Assembly (NCBI GenBank): GCA_964247705.1
Contig: CAXTVQ010000018.1
Location: 1 to 64,000 of the forward strand
Length of the DNA stretch: 64,000 nucleotides
From: LMUY01 sp964247705
Lineage (GTDB): Bacteria > Pseudomonadota > Alphaproteobacteria > Acetobacterales > Acetobacteraceae
Direction: 5' to 3'
Below the pieces are notes generated by a model, which was not told where the DNA came from, did not search any database, and saw only the letters and a program-made list of their open reading frames with translations. The position numbers and the translations under genes were made by a program. Below are positions 27,012-35,709 of the stretch, piece by piece. Every line of letters starts with the position of its first letter. Within the stretch, counting starts at the first letter, position 1.

Positions 27012-29903
27012 CTACGCCAAAGCCTGCTCGATCACCCGCACCGAATGCACCGCCGTCCGGCCGCCCAGATCCGCGATCTGATGCCGGCAACTCGTTCCAT
27101 CCGCCACGATCCAATCCTCGGCGCCCGCCGCCCGCACCGCAGGCAGCAGCCCGGCCTCCGCCATGTCCCGCGAAGCCGTCTGCGTCTCCGCCTGATACCC
27201 GAATGCCCCCGCCATCCCGCAGCAGGACGACGTGATCGGCTTCACCGCCAGATCCGGCACCCGGCGCAACGAGGCCAGCGCGTCCGGGAACGCACCGAAC
27301 GACTTCTGATGGCAATGCCCATGCACATGCGCCACCCCGCCCAGCGCCTTCAACGCCAGATCCGGCGCATGGCGCTGCAGGAACTCGCCGATCAGCAGGG
27401 ACCGTTCGGCCAGCGCCTTCGTCTCCGCCCCCGGCAACAGCGAGCCGAACTCGTCCCGCAGCGTCAGCAGGCAGGACGGCTCCAACCCCACCACGAGCCG
27501 GCCGCCCGCCATCGCCGCCAGCGTGCGCGTTGCCTCCTCGCGCGCCCGGTCCACCATGCCCGCCGACAGATACGTCCGCCCGCAGCACAGCGGCCGGCCT
27601 CCGGCGCTCGCCACCGACGGCCGGAACCCGGCGGCACGCAGCACCCGTAGCGCCGACCGCAAATTCTCCGGCTCGAAATACCGGTTGAACGTGTCCGCCA
27701 GCAGCAGCACGTCGCCATCCGCGTCACCCTCGCCGTCGCGGAACCAGTCCCGCCGCCACCCCGGCAACGGCCGCGACGCCGCGATCCCGGCCACCCGCTC
27801 GCCCAGCCGCGCCAACGCCGGAACCCGGTTGCGCAGATTGGCAAACGGCGCCAGCCCCGCCGCCAGCCGGCCATAGCGCGGCATCTCCGCCACCAGCCGC
27901 TCGCGCAGCCCGATGCCATGCCGCGCGCCACGGGCATGCAGCGCCTCGATCTTCATCTTGGCCATGTCCACGCCGGTCGGGCACTCGCGTTTGCACGCCT
28001 TGCACGACACGCACAGCTTCATCGCCTCCGCCACGTCGTCGCCGGCCATCGCGTCCGGCCCGAGCTGTCCCGTGAGCGCCAGCCTGAGCGTGTTCGCACG
28101 CCCCCGCGTCAGGTGAACCTCGTCGCGCGTCACCCGGTAGGACGGGCACATCACCCCGGCATCGAACTTGCGGCAGGTGCCGTTGTTGTTGCACATCTCC
28201 ACCGCCGCCAGCAGCCCGGCGCGCGCACCGCCCGCCTCCGCCTGGGGCTGTTCGGACCAGTCCAGCACCGGCGTGAACCCGGCGTCCGCGGCGTAGGACG
28301 GCCCATAGCGGAACAACGTGCGGTCATCCATCCGCGGCGGCCGCACGACCCGGCCCGGGTTCAGCGTGTTGGCCGGGTCGAACGCATCCTTCACCGCCTC
28401 GAACGCGCGCACCACGCGGGGGCCGAACATGCTTTCGTGGAACTCGGACCGCACGATCCCGTCGCCATGCTCGCCGCTATGGCTGCCCTTGTATTCCCGC
28501 ACCAGCGCGAAGCATTCCTCCGCCACCGTGCGCATCGTCCGCACGTCCGCCGGGTCCTTCATGTTCAGCACCGGGCGCACATGCAGGCAGCCGACGCTGG
28601 CATGCGCGTACCACGTGCCCTTGGTGCCATGCTTCTCGAACACGCCGTTCAGCCGCTCGGTGTAGTCGGCCAGGTCGTCCAGATCGACCGCGCAATCCTC
28701 GATGAAGCTGACCGGTTTGCCGTCCCCCTTCATCGACATCATGATGTTGAGCCCGGCCTCGCGCACCTCGGCGATATCGGCCTGGAACGCCGGGTCCGTC
28801 GCGCGCACCACCGCGCCGGGGAAACCCATATCGGCCATCGCCTCGTCCAACTCAGCGAGCTTGGCGAGCAGGGGGCCGTCCTCGTGGCCGTGGAACTCCA
28901 CCAGTAACAGGCTGTCCGGCTCGCTCCCCGCCTTGTCCTTGAGCAACATCCGGTCGATCGTCTTGCGGTAGATGGCGATGCCGCGCCCGAGGTCGATCAT
29001 GGTGCGGTCCACCAGCTCGACCCCTTCCGGATTGAGCGCGACCAAATGCCGGCTCGCCTCCATCGCGCTCCGGAAGGTCGGGAACTGGCAGATGCCCACC
29101 ATCTTGCGCGGCATCAACGGCGAGAGCTGCAACTCGAGCGCCGCCGAGAAAGCCAGAGTCCCCTCGCTGCCCACCAGCAGCCGGGCCAGGTTCTCGCGGC
29201 CCTCCCGCCGGGCGCGCGGCGTCAGCACCTCGATGTTGTAGCCGCCCACCCGGCGCAACTGGTGCGGGAAGCGCGCCGCGATCTCATCCGCCTCCGCCGC
29301 ACCCAGCGCCCGCAGCCGCTGCACCAGCGCCGCGACCGGGGCCGGCATCTCGCCGAGGTTGTCCGGCACCGCGCCGAACCGGTGCTGCGTGCCGTCCGCC
29401 AGGATCGCGTCGATCGCCCGCACGTTGTCCGCCATCAGCCCGTAGCGGATTGATTTGGCCCCGCACGAGTTGTTCGCCGCCATGCCGCCGATCGTGCACC
29501 GCGCCTGCGTCGAGGGATCGACCGGGAAGAACAGCCCGTGCTGCTTCAGCGCCGCATTCAGATGCGCCAGCACGATCCCCGGCTGCACCACGGCCGTCCG
29601 CTCCGCCGCATCCACGCTGAGGACCGCCCGAAGATGCTTGGTGCAGTCCAGCACGATCGCGCGGTTGACCGTCTGCCCGCACTGGCTGGTCCCGCCGCCG
29701 CGGGGCAGCACCGGCACGCCGCCGTCCCGTGCCAGCGCCAGCACCGCCTGCACGTCCGCAACCGTCTTCGGCACGACCACCGCCAGCGGCTGCACCTGGT
29801 AGATCGAGGCATCCGTCGCGTAGCGCCCACGGTCTCCGGCGCCGAGCAGCACGGCGCCTTCGACCTCCCGGCGCAACCGGCTGGCGAGTGCGGAATCAAG
29901 CAT
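27012..29903 (-). CDS. FAD-linked oxidase fused to 4Fe-4S/CCG-domain dehydrogenase (2-hydroxyacid dehydrogenase type)
   Basis: A 963-residue fusion. The N-terminal GlcD-like part has a PCMH FAD-binding domain (about 15-220; PVLPRGGGTSQCGQTVN and IGGMAANNSCGAKSIRYG) and an FAD-oxidase C-terminal domain. The C-terminal GlpC-like part carries CNNNGTCRKFDAGVMCPSY and CVSCKACKRECPTG iron-sulfur motifs and two CCG motifs (PLCCGRTYL and SSCCGMAGAFG). Relatives oxidise D-lactate, D-2-hydroxyglutarate or glycolate. ATG 29903 overlaps the upstream MFS gene by 8 nt, so the carrier and the dehydrogenase are translationally coupled. Confidence 0.92.
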   Translation of the reverse strand: MLDSALASRLRREVEGAVLLGAGDRGRYATDASIYQVQPLAVVVPKTVADVQAVLALARDGGVPVLPRGGGTSQCGQTVNRAIVLDCTKHLRAVLSVDAAERTAVVQPGIVLAHLNAALKQHGLFFPVDPSTQARCTIGGMAANNSCGAKSIRYGLMADNVRAIDAILADGTQHRFGAVPDNLGEMPAPVAALVQRLRALGAAEADEIAARFPHQLRRVGGYNIEVLTPRARREGRENLARLLVGSEGTLAFSAALELQLSPLMPRKMVGICQFPTFRSAMEASRHLVALNPEGVELVDRTMIDLGRGIAIYRKTIDRMLLKDKAGSEPDSLLLVEFHGHEDGPLLAKLAELDEAMADMGFPGAVVRATDPAFQADIAEVREAGLNIMMSMKGDGKPVSFIEDCAVDLDDLADYTERLNGVFEKHGTKGTWYAHASVGCLHVRPVLNMKDPADVRTMRTVAEECFALVREYKGSHSGEHGDGIVRSEFHESMFGPRVVRAFEAVKDAFDPANTLNPGRVVRPPRMDDRTLFRYGPSYAADAGFTPVLDWSEQPQAEAGGARAGLLAAVEMCNNNGTCRKFDAGVMCPSYRVTRDEVHLTRGRANTLRLALTGQLGPDAMAGDDVAEAMKLCVSCKACKRECPTGVDMAKMKIEALHARGARHGIGLRERLVAEMPRYGRLAAGLAPFANLRNRVPALARLGERVAGIAASRPLPGWRRDWFRDGEGDADGDVLLLADTFNRYFEPENLRSALRVLRAAGFRPSVASAGGRPLCCGRTYLSAGMVDRAREEATRTLAAMAGGRLVVGLEPSCLLTLRDEFGSLLPGAETKALAERSLLIGEFLQRHAPDLALKALGGVAHVHGHCHQKSFGAFPDALASLRRVPDLAVKPITSSCCGMAGAFGYQAETQTASRDMAEAGLLPAVRAAGAEDWIVADGTSCRHQIADLGGRTAVHSVRVIEQALA

Positions 29904-31173
29904 CGGCTGGCACCATGGTCGGCGCTCCGGTAAAGCGGTTGTCGGGCCGCATGGCAAAGGCGGCAAGCAGTCCGATGAGCATCAGCCCCATCGTGCCGAG
30001 GAACGGCAGCGTCCAGTTGCCCGTCTGGTCGATCACGATCCCGAACACCAGCGGCGACAGGATCGCAGCTAATGCGGATCCCGTGTTCATCAACCCGCTG
30101 GCGGTCCCGGCATGGTCGGGCGCGATGTCCATCGGGATCGACCACATCGGCCCGATCGTCAGTTCGGCGAAGAACATGGTGCCCGCCAGGCAGAACGCCG
30201 CCAGTGTCACGTCCGCCGTCAGCAGGATCGGCACCGAGCACAGCAACGACCCGGCCATGCCGAAAATCACCAGGTTGCGCCGCGCCTGGATCAGGCTGCC
30301 GGTGCGGCGATAGATCAGGTCACTCACGTAGCCGCCCAGCGCATCCCCGAGCACGCCGCCGAAGAACACCAGCGAGGCGAACAGCGACGAGTTCTTCAGG
30401 TTCAGGTGGTAGTTGTGCAGCATGAACTGCGGCACCCAGGACAGGAACGTCCAAAGCGTCCAGCCGTAGCAGAAATACACGAAGATCACCGGCGCCATCC
30501 GCCGGATCAGCGGCCCCCAAGGCACCGGGTTCGCCCGCCCCGCCGGACGGATCGCGGGCAGTTGCGCGCGCCCTTCCGCCGTCATGTCCCAGTGCGTGCG
30601 CGGATCGTCGCGGAAATACCAGAACCACGTGATCACCCACAGCAGTGAAAGCGCCCCCACTGCCACGAACGACCCGCGCCACCCGACATAGGCCACCAGC
30701 AACACGACCAGCGGCGGCGTGATCGCGTTGCCCAGCCGCGCGCAGGCATGCGTGATTCCCTGCGCCCAGCCGGACTTGCCCCCCGGCAGCCAGGTGGACA
30801 TCGCCTTGGTCGCCAGCGGGAAGGTAGCGCCTTCGCCCAAGCCCAACACCACACGCATCAGGATCAGCGAGCCGAGCCCACCGACCGCCCCCGTCAGCAT
30901 CGTGGCCGCCGCCCAGACCGCCCCGCAAATCGTCAGCGTCCACCGCGCCCCGAACCGGTCCCCGAACCAGCCGCCCGCCACCTGGAACAGCAGATAGGGG
31001 TAGCCGAAGGCGGAGAATGCCAGCCCGAGCTCGGTATTGCTGAGCCCCAACTCGAGCTTCAACGGCTCGGCCGCCGAACTCACGTTCACCCGGTCGATAT
31101 AGGTGATGAAATACATCGCGCAGAGCAGCAGCAGCACGTTCGTGCTGGCGCTTCGCCGGAGGATCCGTGTCAT
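29896..31173 (-). CDS. MFS transporter, anion:cation symporter (ACS) family
   Basis: A 425-residue, 12-helix carrier from ATG 31173. The start region FITYIDRVNVSSAAEPLKLELGL (in two parts: FITYIDRVNVSSAA, then LKLELGLSNTELG) and GGWFGDRFGARWTL are ACS-family landmarks; members import galactonate, hexuronates, tartrate and phthalate. It overlaps the dehydrogenase gene downstream, which suggests it brings in a hydroxy acid that the dehydrogenase oxidises. The aminotransferase gene ends upstream, with a palindromic repeat between. Confidence 0.9.
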   Translation of the reverse strand: MTRILRRSASTNVLLLLCAMYFITYIDRVNVSSAAEPLKLELGLSNTELGLAFSAFGYPYLLFQVAGGWFGDRFGARWTLTICGAVWAAATMLTGAVGGLGSLILMRVVLGLGEGATFPLATKAMSTWLPGGKSGWAQGITHACARLGNAITPPLVVLLVAYVGWRGSFVAVGALSLLWVITWFWYFRDDPRTHWDMTAEGRAQLPAIRPAGRANPVPWGPLIRRMAPVIFVYFCYGWTLWTFLSWVPQFMLHNYHLNLKNSSLFASLVFFGGVLGDALGGYVSDLIYRRTGSLIQARRNLVIFGMAGSLLCSVPILLTADVTLAAFCLAGTMFFAELTIGPMWSIPMDIAPDHAGTASGLMNTGSALAAILSPLVFGIVIDQTGNWTLPFLGTMGLMLIGLLAAFAMRPDNRFTGAPTMVPADA

Positions 31174-31206
31174 TTTGGTTTTGTTTCTCCCAGTCGAAGC
31201 CGCTCT

Positions 31207-31227
31207 CCCCTCCCCTTGAGGGAGGGG
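31207..31227. repeat. Palindromic intergenic repeat (REP-like)
   Basis: CCCCTCCC and GGGAGGGG pair perfectly around the 5-base loop CTTGA. The arms are identical to those at 51673-51693. It lies between the MFS and aminotransferase genes. Confidence 0.7.
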
Positions 31228-31252
31228 GGCCCCACGCAGACCAGTGGGCTTG

Positions 31253-32464
31253 TTAAGCGGCGATCGCCTCTTCCTGCACCGGCCGCCGGCCCGCCAGCAC
31301 ATCCATCGCCGCCGCCACGCCACCCTCGCGGTGCGGCACGTTCGCCTCGTGCAGCCCCATCTCCACACCGGACAGCGTGCCCATCAGCATCAGATCGTTG
31401 AAGTCCCCGAGATGCCCGATCCGGAACACCCGGCCCTTCAGCTTGGCCAGCCCCGTCCCCAGCGACATGTCGTACCGGTCCAGCACCACCTGGCGGAAAT
31501 GGTCCGCATCGTGCCCCTCCGGCATCACCACCGCCGTCAGCACCGGCGAGTAATCCCGTGGATCCTGGCACAGGATCTCGAGCCCCCAAGCCCGCACCGC
31601 CGCCCGCGTCGCCGCGGCATGGCGTGCGTGGCGGCCGAACACGTGCTCGAGCCCTTCCTCCTCCAGCATCGCCAGCGCCTCGCGCAGCCCGTACAGCAGG
31701 TTGGTGGAGGGCGTGTACGGGAAGAACCCGGCGGCGTTCGGCCCGATCATCTCCTGCCAGTCCCAGTAGGACCGCGGCATCCCGCCCGTCTTCGCCACCG
31801 CCAACGCCTTCTCGCTGATGGCGTTGAACCCCAGCCCCGGCGGCAGCATCAGCCCCTTCTGCGAGCACGCCACCGTCACGTCCACACCCCAGGCCTCGTG
31901 CTTGTAGTCCACCGAGCCGAGCGAGGAGATCGTGTCCACCATCAGCAACGCCGGGTGCCCGGTGCGGTCCATCGCCTCGCGCACGGGAGGGATGCGGCTG
32001 GTCACGCCGGTGGACGTCTCGTTGTGCACCACCATCACGGCCTTGATCGCGTGCGCCGTGTCCGCGCGCAGCTTCTCCTCGATCACCGCCGCGTCCACGC
32101 CGTGCCGCCAATCGCCGGGGATGAAGTCCACCACCAACTGGAACCGCTTGGCCATCGCGTGCCACAGGCTCGCGAACTGCCCGGTCTCCACCATGATCAC
32201 GTGGTCGCCGGCCTTGAGCGTGTTGACGATCGCCGCCTCCCACGCGCCGGTGCCGCTGCCGGGGAAGATCACCACCGGGCCGCTGGTCTGGAACACGCGC
32301 TGGCACCCCTCCAGCACCGTGCGCCCGAGCTTGGCGAACTCCGGCCCGCGGTGGTCCATCGTCGGCATGTCGATGGCGCGCAGCACCCGGTCCGGCACGT
32401 TGGACGGCCCCGGGATCTGCAGGAAGTGGCGGCCGCTCTTAAAGGCCGTGTTCTTGATCGACAT
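31253..32464 (-). CDS. Class V aminotransferase, serine-glyoxylate / aspartate-glyoxylate type
   Basis: A 403-residue PLP enzyme from ATG 32464. The start FLQIPGPSNVPDRVLRAID and PTMDHRGPEF, the PLP lysine in ACSQKGLMLPPG (Lys203) and FPYTPSTNLLYGLREAL are those of serine-glyoxylate aminotransferases (SgaA) and the related aspartate-glyoxylate aminotransferase of the beta-hydroxyaspartate cycle (BhcA). These convert glyoxylate to glycine. Choice between them needs a tree. It is divergent from the GntR regulator; a 10-bp inverted repeat and a promoter lie between. Confidence 0.9.
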   Translation of the reverse strand: MSIKNTAFKSGRHFLQIPGPSNVPDRVLRAIDMPTMDHRGPEFAKLGRTVLEGCQRVFQTSGPVVIFPGSGTGAWEAAIVNTLKAGDHVIMVETGQFASLWHAMAKRFQLVVDFIPGDWRHGVDAAVIEEKLRADTAHAIKAVMVVHNETSTGVTSRIPPVREAMDRTGHPALLMVDTISSLGSVDYKHEAWGVDVTVACSQKGLMLPPGLGFNAISEKALAVAKTGGMPRSYWDWQEMIGPNAAGFFPYTPSTNLLYGLREALAMLEEEGLEHVFGRHARHAAATRAAVRAWGLEILCQDPRDYSPVLTAVVMPEGHDADHFRQVVLDRYDMSLGTGLAKLKGRVFRIGHLGDFNDLMLMGTLSGVEMGLHEANVPHREGGVAAAMDVLAGRRPVQEEAIAA

Positions 32465-32477
32465 GCCGCCCCCAAAG

Positions 32478-32537
32478 TGAATGCAAACCCTCCTTGCCAC
32501 GCTCGGCACGCTCCTGCATAGACTGATTTTGCATTCA
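32478..32537. promoter_or_regulatory. Perfect 10-bp inverted repeat between divergent aminotransferase and gntR genes (candidate operator)
   Basis: TGAATGCAAA (32478-32487) and TTTGCATTCA (32528-32537) are exact reverse complements, with 50 bp between starts (close to five helical turns). They flank the predicted promoter for gntR, and the first copy lies 13 bases upstream of the aminotransferase start. This fits an operator bound by the GntR-family product at both sites, with possible looping. The regulator-operator link is inference. Confidence 0.6.
32494..32522 (+). promoter_or_regulatory. Predicted sigma70-type promoter for gntR operon
   Basis: TTGCCA (32494-32499), 17-bp spacer, CATAGA (32517-32522). 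Transcription would start inside or beside the right arm of the inverted repeat and 25-30 bases before the GTG at 32553. Moderate match to consensus. Confidence 0.45.
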
Positions 32538-32552
32538 ATCGGACGCAAAGCA

Positions 32553-33245
32553 GTGAACGACGCTGCCACCATCCTCCCGTTCCCCAACCTGCAAAGCCAA
32601 GGCCGCACGCTGCACAGCGACCTGCTGGCCGGCCTGCGCGAGATGATCAACCAGGGGGACCTCACCCCCGGCGCCCGCGTGCCGGAGCGCGCCCTGTGCG
32701 AACGCTTCGGCATCTCCCGCACCCCCTTGCGTGAGGCGCTGAAGGTGCTGGCCGCCGAGGGCCTGGTGGAGTTGCGCCCGAACCGCGGCGCCCGCGTGGC
32801 CACCCTGGGCGACGAGCACCTGACCCATCTGTTCGAAGTCATCGCCGCACTCGAGGCGGAGGGCGGCCGCCTCGCCTGCGCCCGCATCACGCCGGATGCC
32901 GTGGCGGAGATCCAGGGCCTGCACTACCGCATGCACGCCCACTTCCTGCGCCGCGAGCTGAAGGAGTATTTCGCGCTCAACCAGGCCATCCACGCCGCCA
33001 TCCTGGACGCCGCCGCGAACCCCGTGCTCTCCGCCACCTACAACGGCCTGGCCGGACGCATCACCCGGGCGCGCTACATGTCCAACCGCATCCGGCCCGA
33101 CCGATGGCAGACCGCGATGGACGAGCACGGCGCGATCCTGGACGCCCTCGTCCGCCGGGACGGCGATGCCCTTGGCACGCTGCTGGCCCGGCACCTGCAC
33201 AACAAGCGCGACATCATCACGGAAGCCTTGGCCGAGCCGGGATGA
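32553..33245 (+). CDS. GntR-family (FadR/FCD) transcriptional regulator
   Basis: A 230-residue regulator. I choose GTG 32553 (VNDAATILPFPNLQ) because the ATG at 32481 would place the promoter and operator inside the gene. The winged helix lies at about 20-85 with helix-turn-helix ERALCERFGISRTPLREALK; the C-terminal FCD ligand-binding domain (about 95-225) keeps the metal-type His residues. FCD regulators usually sense organic acids. Its stop overlaps the next gene (ATGA), so regulator and ABC binding protein are co-translated, and it probably also controls the divergent aminotransferase. Confidence 0.92.
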   Translation: MNDAATILPFPNLQSQGRTLHSDLLAGLREMINQGDLTPGARVPERALCERFGISRTPLREALKVLAAEGLVELRPNRGARVATLGDEHLTHLFEVIAALEAEGGRLACARITPDAVAEIQGLHYRMHAHFLRRELKEYFALNQAIHAAILDAAANPVLSATYNGLAGRITRARYMSNRIRPDRWQTAMDEHGAILDALVRRDGDALGTLLARHLHNKRDIITEALAEPG

Positions 33246-34813
33246 TCCGCAAGGCGCTCCTTTGGCTGCTCCTAACGGCCCCCTGCCAGGCGCAAGGCAC
33301 GCTGCACCTGCTGGCCAGCACCGGGGCCGGGAGCATCGATCCGCAGATCAACTACACCGGGCAATACTGGCAGTTGTTCACCGTCGTCTATGACGGCCTG
33401 GTCGGGTTCCGCCGCGCCCCCGGCCCTGCCGGACTCGAACTGGTCCCGGACCTCGCGACCGAGGTGCCGCAGCCCACGGAGGACGGCCGGCTCTATACCT
33501 TCCACATCCGCCCCGGCCTGCATTTCGCCAACGGCGCCCCCGTCCGCCCCACGGACGCCGCCGCCTCCTTCCGCCGCATCTTCCGCATCGTCGGCCCCAC
33601 CGCCGGCAGCTTCTACGGCGGCATCGAGGGTGCGGCGGACTGCCTGGCCCACCCCGAAGCCTGCATGCTCCCCGGCGTCACCGCGGACGACGCGGCCGGC
33701 ACGCTCGCCATCCGCCTCACCCGGCGCGACCCGGACTTCCTGCTCAAGCTCGCCCTCCCGCACGCCAGCATCCTCCCCGCCACCGCACCCGGCCACGACG
33801 CCGGCACCGACCCGCTCCCCGGCACCGGCCCCTACGCGATCACCCGCTACGACCCGGCCACCGGCGTCCGCCTCGAGCGCAACAAGCTGTTCCACCCCTG
33901 GAACCCCGACGCCCAGCCGAACGGCTGGCCGGACGCGATCGAATACCGCTTCGGCCTGGAGGACGAGGCGGAGGTGACGCAGGTGGAGAACAACCAGGCC
34001 GACTGGATGTTCGAGAACCCGCCGCTCGACCGCCTCGGCGAGTTAGGGGCGGACTACGCCACCCAAGTGCACGTGAACCCGGCCCTGGCGCTGTGGTTCC
34101 TGCCGATGAACATCCACGAGCGCCCGTTCGACGACGAACGCGTCCGCCGCGCCGTGAACCTCGCCATCGACCGCGATGCCGCGGTGAAACTTTTCGGCGG
34201 CCCCCGCCTGGCCACGCCCTCCTGCCAGATCCTCCCGCCGGGCCTGCCGGGCTACGAACCGTACTGCCCCTTCAAGCGCGACCTCGCGGCGGCCCAGGCG
34301 CTCGTGCGGCAGAGCGGCACCGCCGGCATGCGCGTCGTGCTGGTGATCGACACCTCCGCCGTGCAACGCGCCATCGGCACCTACGTGCTGAGCGTGCTGC
34401 AGCAACTGGGCTTCGACGCGAGGCTGCGCGTGCTGTCCGGCAACCTGCAGTTCACCTACATCCAGAACACGTCCAACCACGTGCAGATCAGCCTGACGCC
34501 CTGGTATGCCGACTACCCGGGGGCGACCGACTTCCTCCCGCTGCTGTTCGGCTGCGCGTCCTATCACCCGGGCACCGACGGCTCGATCAACTTCAGCGGG
34601 CTATGCGACGAGGCGCTCGACGCCCGCATGCAAGCGGTAGCCGATAGCGGCGACCCGGCGGGCTGGGCCGCGATCGACCGCGAGATCACCGGCCGCTCGC
34701 TCTACGCCGTGTTGTTCAACCCGCGCTACCTCGATTTCACGTCACGCCGGGTCGAGGGGTTTCAATACCACGAGCAGGATCACTGGCTGCTGAGCGAGGC
34801 GCGGCTGCGATGA
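33242..34813 (+). CDS. ABC transporter substrate-binding protein, family 5
   Basis: A 523-residue periplasmic binding protein with a short signal peptide (about residues 1-18, MIRKALLWLLLTAPCQAQG). LFTVVYDGLVGF, IRPGLHFANGAPVRPTDAAASF and GTGPYAITRYDPATG are SBP_bac_5 landmarks, and WFLPMNIHERPFDDERVRRAVNLAID is the usual hinge-region sequence (split here only for description). The start is fixed by ATGA overlap with gntR and it overlaps the permease gene by ATGA at its end. Ligand unknown; peptides, opines or small amides are possible. Confidence 0.9.
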   Translation: MIRKALLWLLLTAPCQAQGTLHLLASTGAGSIDPQINYTGQYWQLFTVVYDGLVGFRRAPGPAGLELVPDLATEVPQPTEDGRLYTFHIRPGLHFANGAPVRPTDAAASFRRIFRIVGPTAGSFYGGIEGAADCLAHPEACMLPGVTADDAAGTLAIRLTRRDPDFLLKLALPHASILPATAPGHDAGTDPLPGTGPYAITRYDPATGVRLERNKLFHPWNPDAQPNGWPDAIEYRFGLEDEAEVTQVENNQADWMFENPPLDRLGELGADYATQVHVNPALALWFLPMNIHERPFDDERVRRAVNLAIDRDAAVKLFGGPRLATPSCQILPPGLPGYEPYCPFKRDLAAAQALVRQSGTAGMRVVLVIDTSAVQRAIGTYVLSVLQQLGFDARLRVLSGNLQFTYIQNTSNHVQISLTPWYADYPGATDFLPLLFGCASYHPGTDGSINFSGLCDEALDARMQAVADSGDPAGWAAIDREITGRSLYAVLFNPRYLDFTSRRVEGFQYHEQDHWLLSEARLR

Positions 34814-35709
34814 GGGCGCCGATCCTGGGCCTGTTCCTCATCGCCCTCGCCTGCCTCCTCGCCCCGCTCTACGCCGCCCGCATCGCCCACACCGAGCCGT
34901 TCCGGTCCAACATCGAGGGCACCACCGTCCGGGACGGCCGCACCATCCCCGTGCTCGCCCAGAACACGGCCGGCCTCGGCCTCGGCGCGACCCCGATCGG
35001 CCCCGCCTGGTCGCTGGCCTACCCGCTCGGCGCGGACGGGCAGGGGCGCGACATCGCCGCCCGCCTGCTCTACGGCGGACGCACCTCCCTGCTGATCGCC
35101 GCATCGGCAACCGTGATCTCGCTCGTTTTGGCCGCCATCATCGGGCTGCTCGCCGGCGCCTCGGGCGGCGTGGTGGACGGCGTGCTGCGCTGGCTGCTGG
35201 ACCTGCTCTGGGCCTTCCCGGTGTTCCTGCTCGCCATCTCGCTCTCCTCCGTGCTCGCCACCTCCGGGTTGCGTCTCGGCCCGCTCGTCATCGACGCCGA
35301 CAACCCGGCGCTCACCACCGCGATCCTCGGCATCGTCTTCATGCCCTACGTCGCCCGCCCGGTCCGCGCCCAGGTGCTCTCCCTGAAGGAGGGCGAGTTC
35401 GTCCAGGCGGCCATCTCGCTCGGCGGCTCGTGGCCGCACGTGGTCCGCCGCCACATCGCGCCGCACGCCCTGGCCACCGTGCTGCTGTTCGCGCCGACCG
35501 TCATGGCGTTCGACCTGCTGACGGAAGCGTCGCTCTCCGTGCTCGGCGTGGGCGTGCAGCCGCCGGGTGCCAGTTGGGGCACGCTGATCGCGGACGGGCA
35601 GGGGCTGATCTACTCCCGCCCCGCCATCGCCGTGGCGCCCGGCCTGGCCGTGGTGGTGACGGTGCTGCTGCTCAACCGGCTGTCGGACGCGGTGCGCGCG
35701 CCGAAATGA
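34810..35709 (+). CDS. ABC transporter permease, DppC type
   Basis: A 299-residue permease with an N-terminal membrane anchor, a periplasmic segment and a five-helix BPD_transp_1 domain. LGADGQGRDIAARLLYGGRTSLLIA is the usual DppC entry (quoted parts: LGADGQGRDIAARLLYG, then GRTSLLIA). The EAA loop is around VQAAISLGGSWPHVVRRHIAPH, and LTEASLSVLGVGVQPPGASWG ends the domain. It overlaps both neighbours by 4 nt. In most operons of this class DppB comes first, so the order here is reversed. Confidence 0.92.
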   Translation: MRAPILGLFLIALACLLAPLYAARIAHTEPFRSNIEGTTVRDGRTIPVLAQNTAGLGLGATPIGPAWSLAYPLGADGQGRDIAARLLYGGRTSLLIAASATVISLVLAAIIGLLAGASGGVVDGVLRWLLDLLWAFPVFLLAISLSSVLATSGLRLGPLVIDADNPALTTAILGIVFMPYVARPVRAQVLSLKEGEFVQAAISLGGSWPHVVRRHIAPHALATVLLFAPTVMAFDLLTEASLSVLGVGVQPPGASWGTLIADGQGLIYSRPAIAVAPGLAVVVTVLLLNRLSDAVRAPK

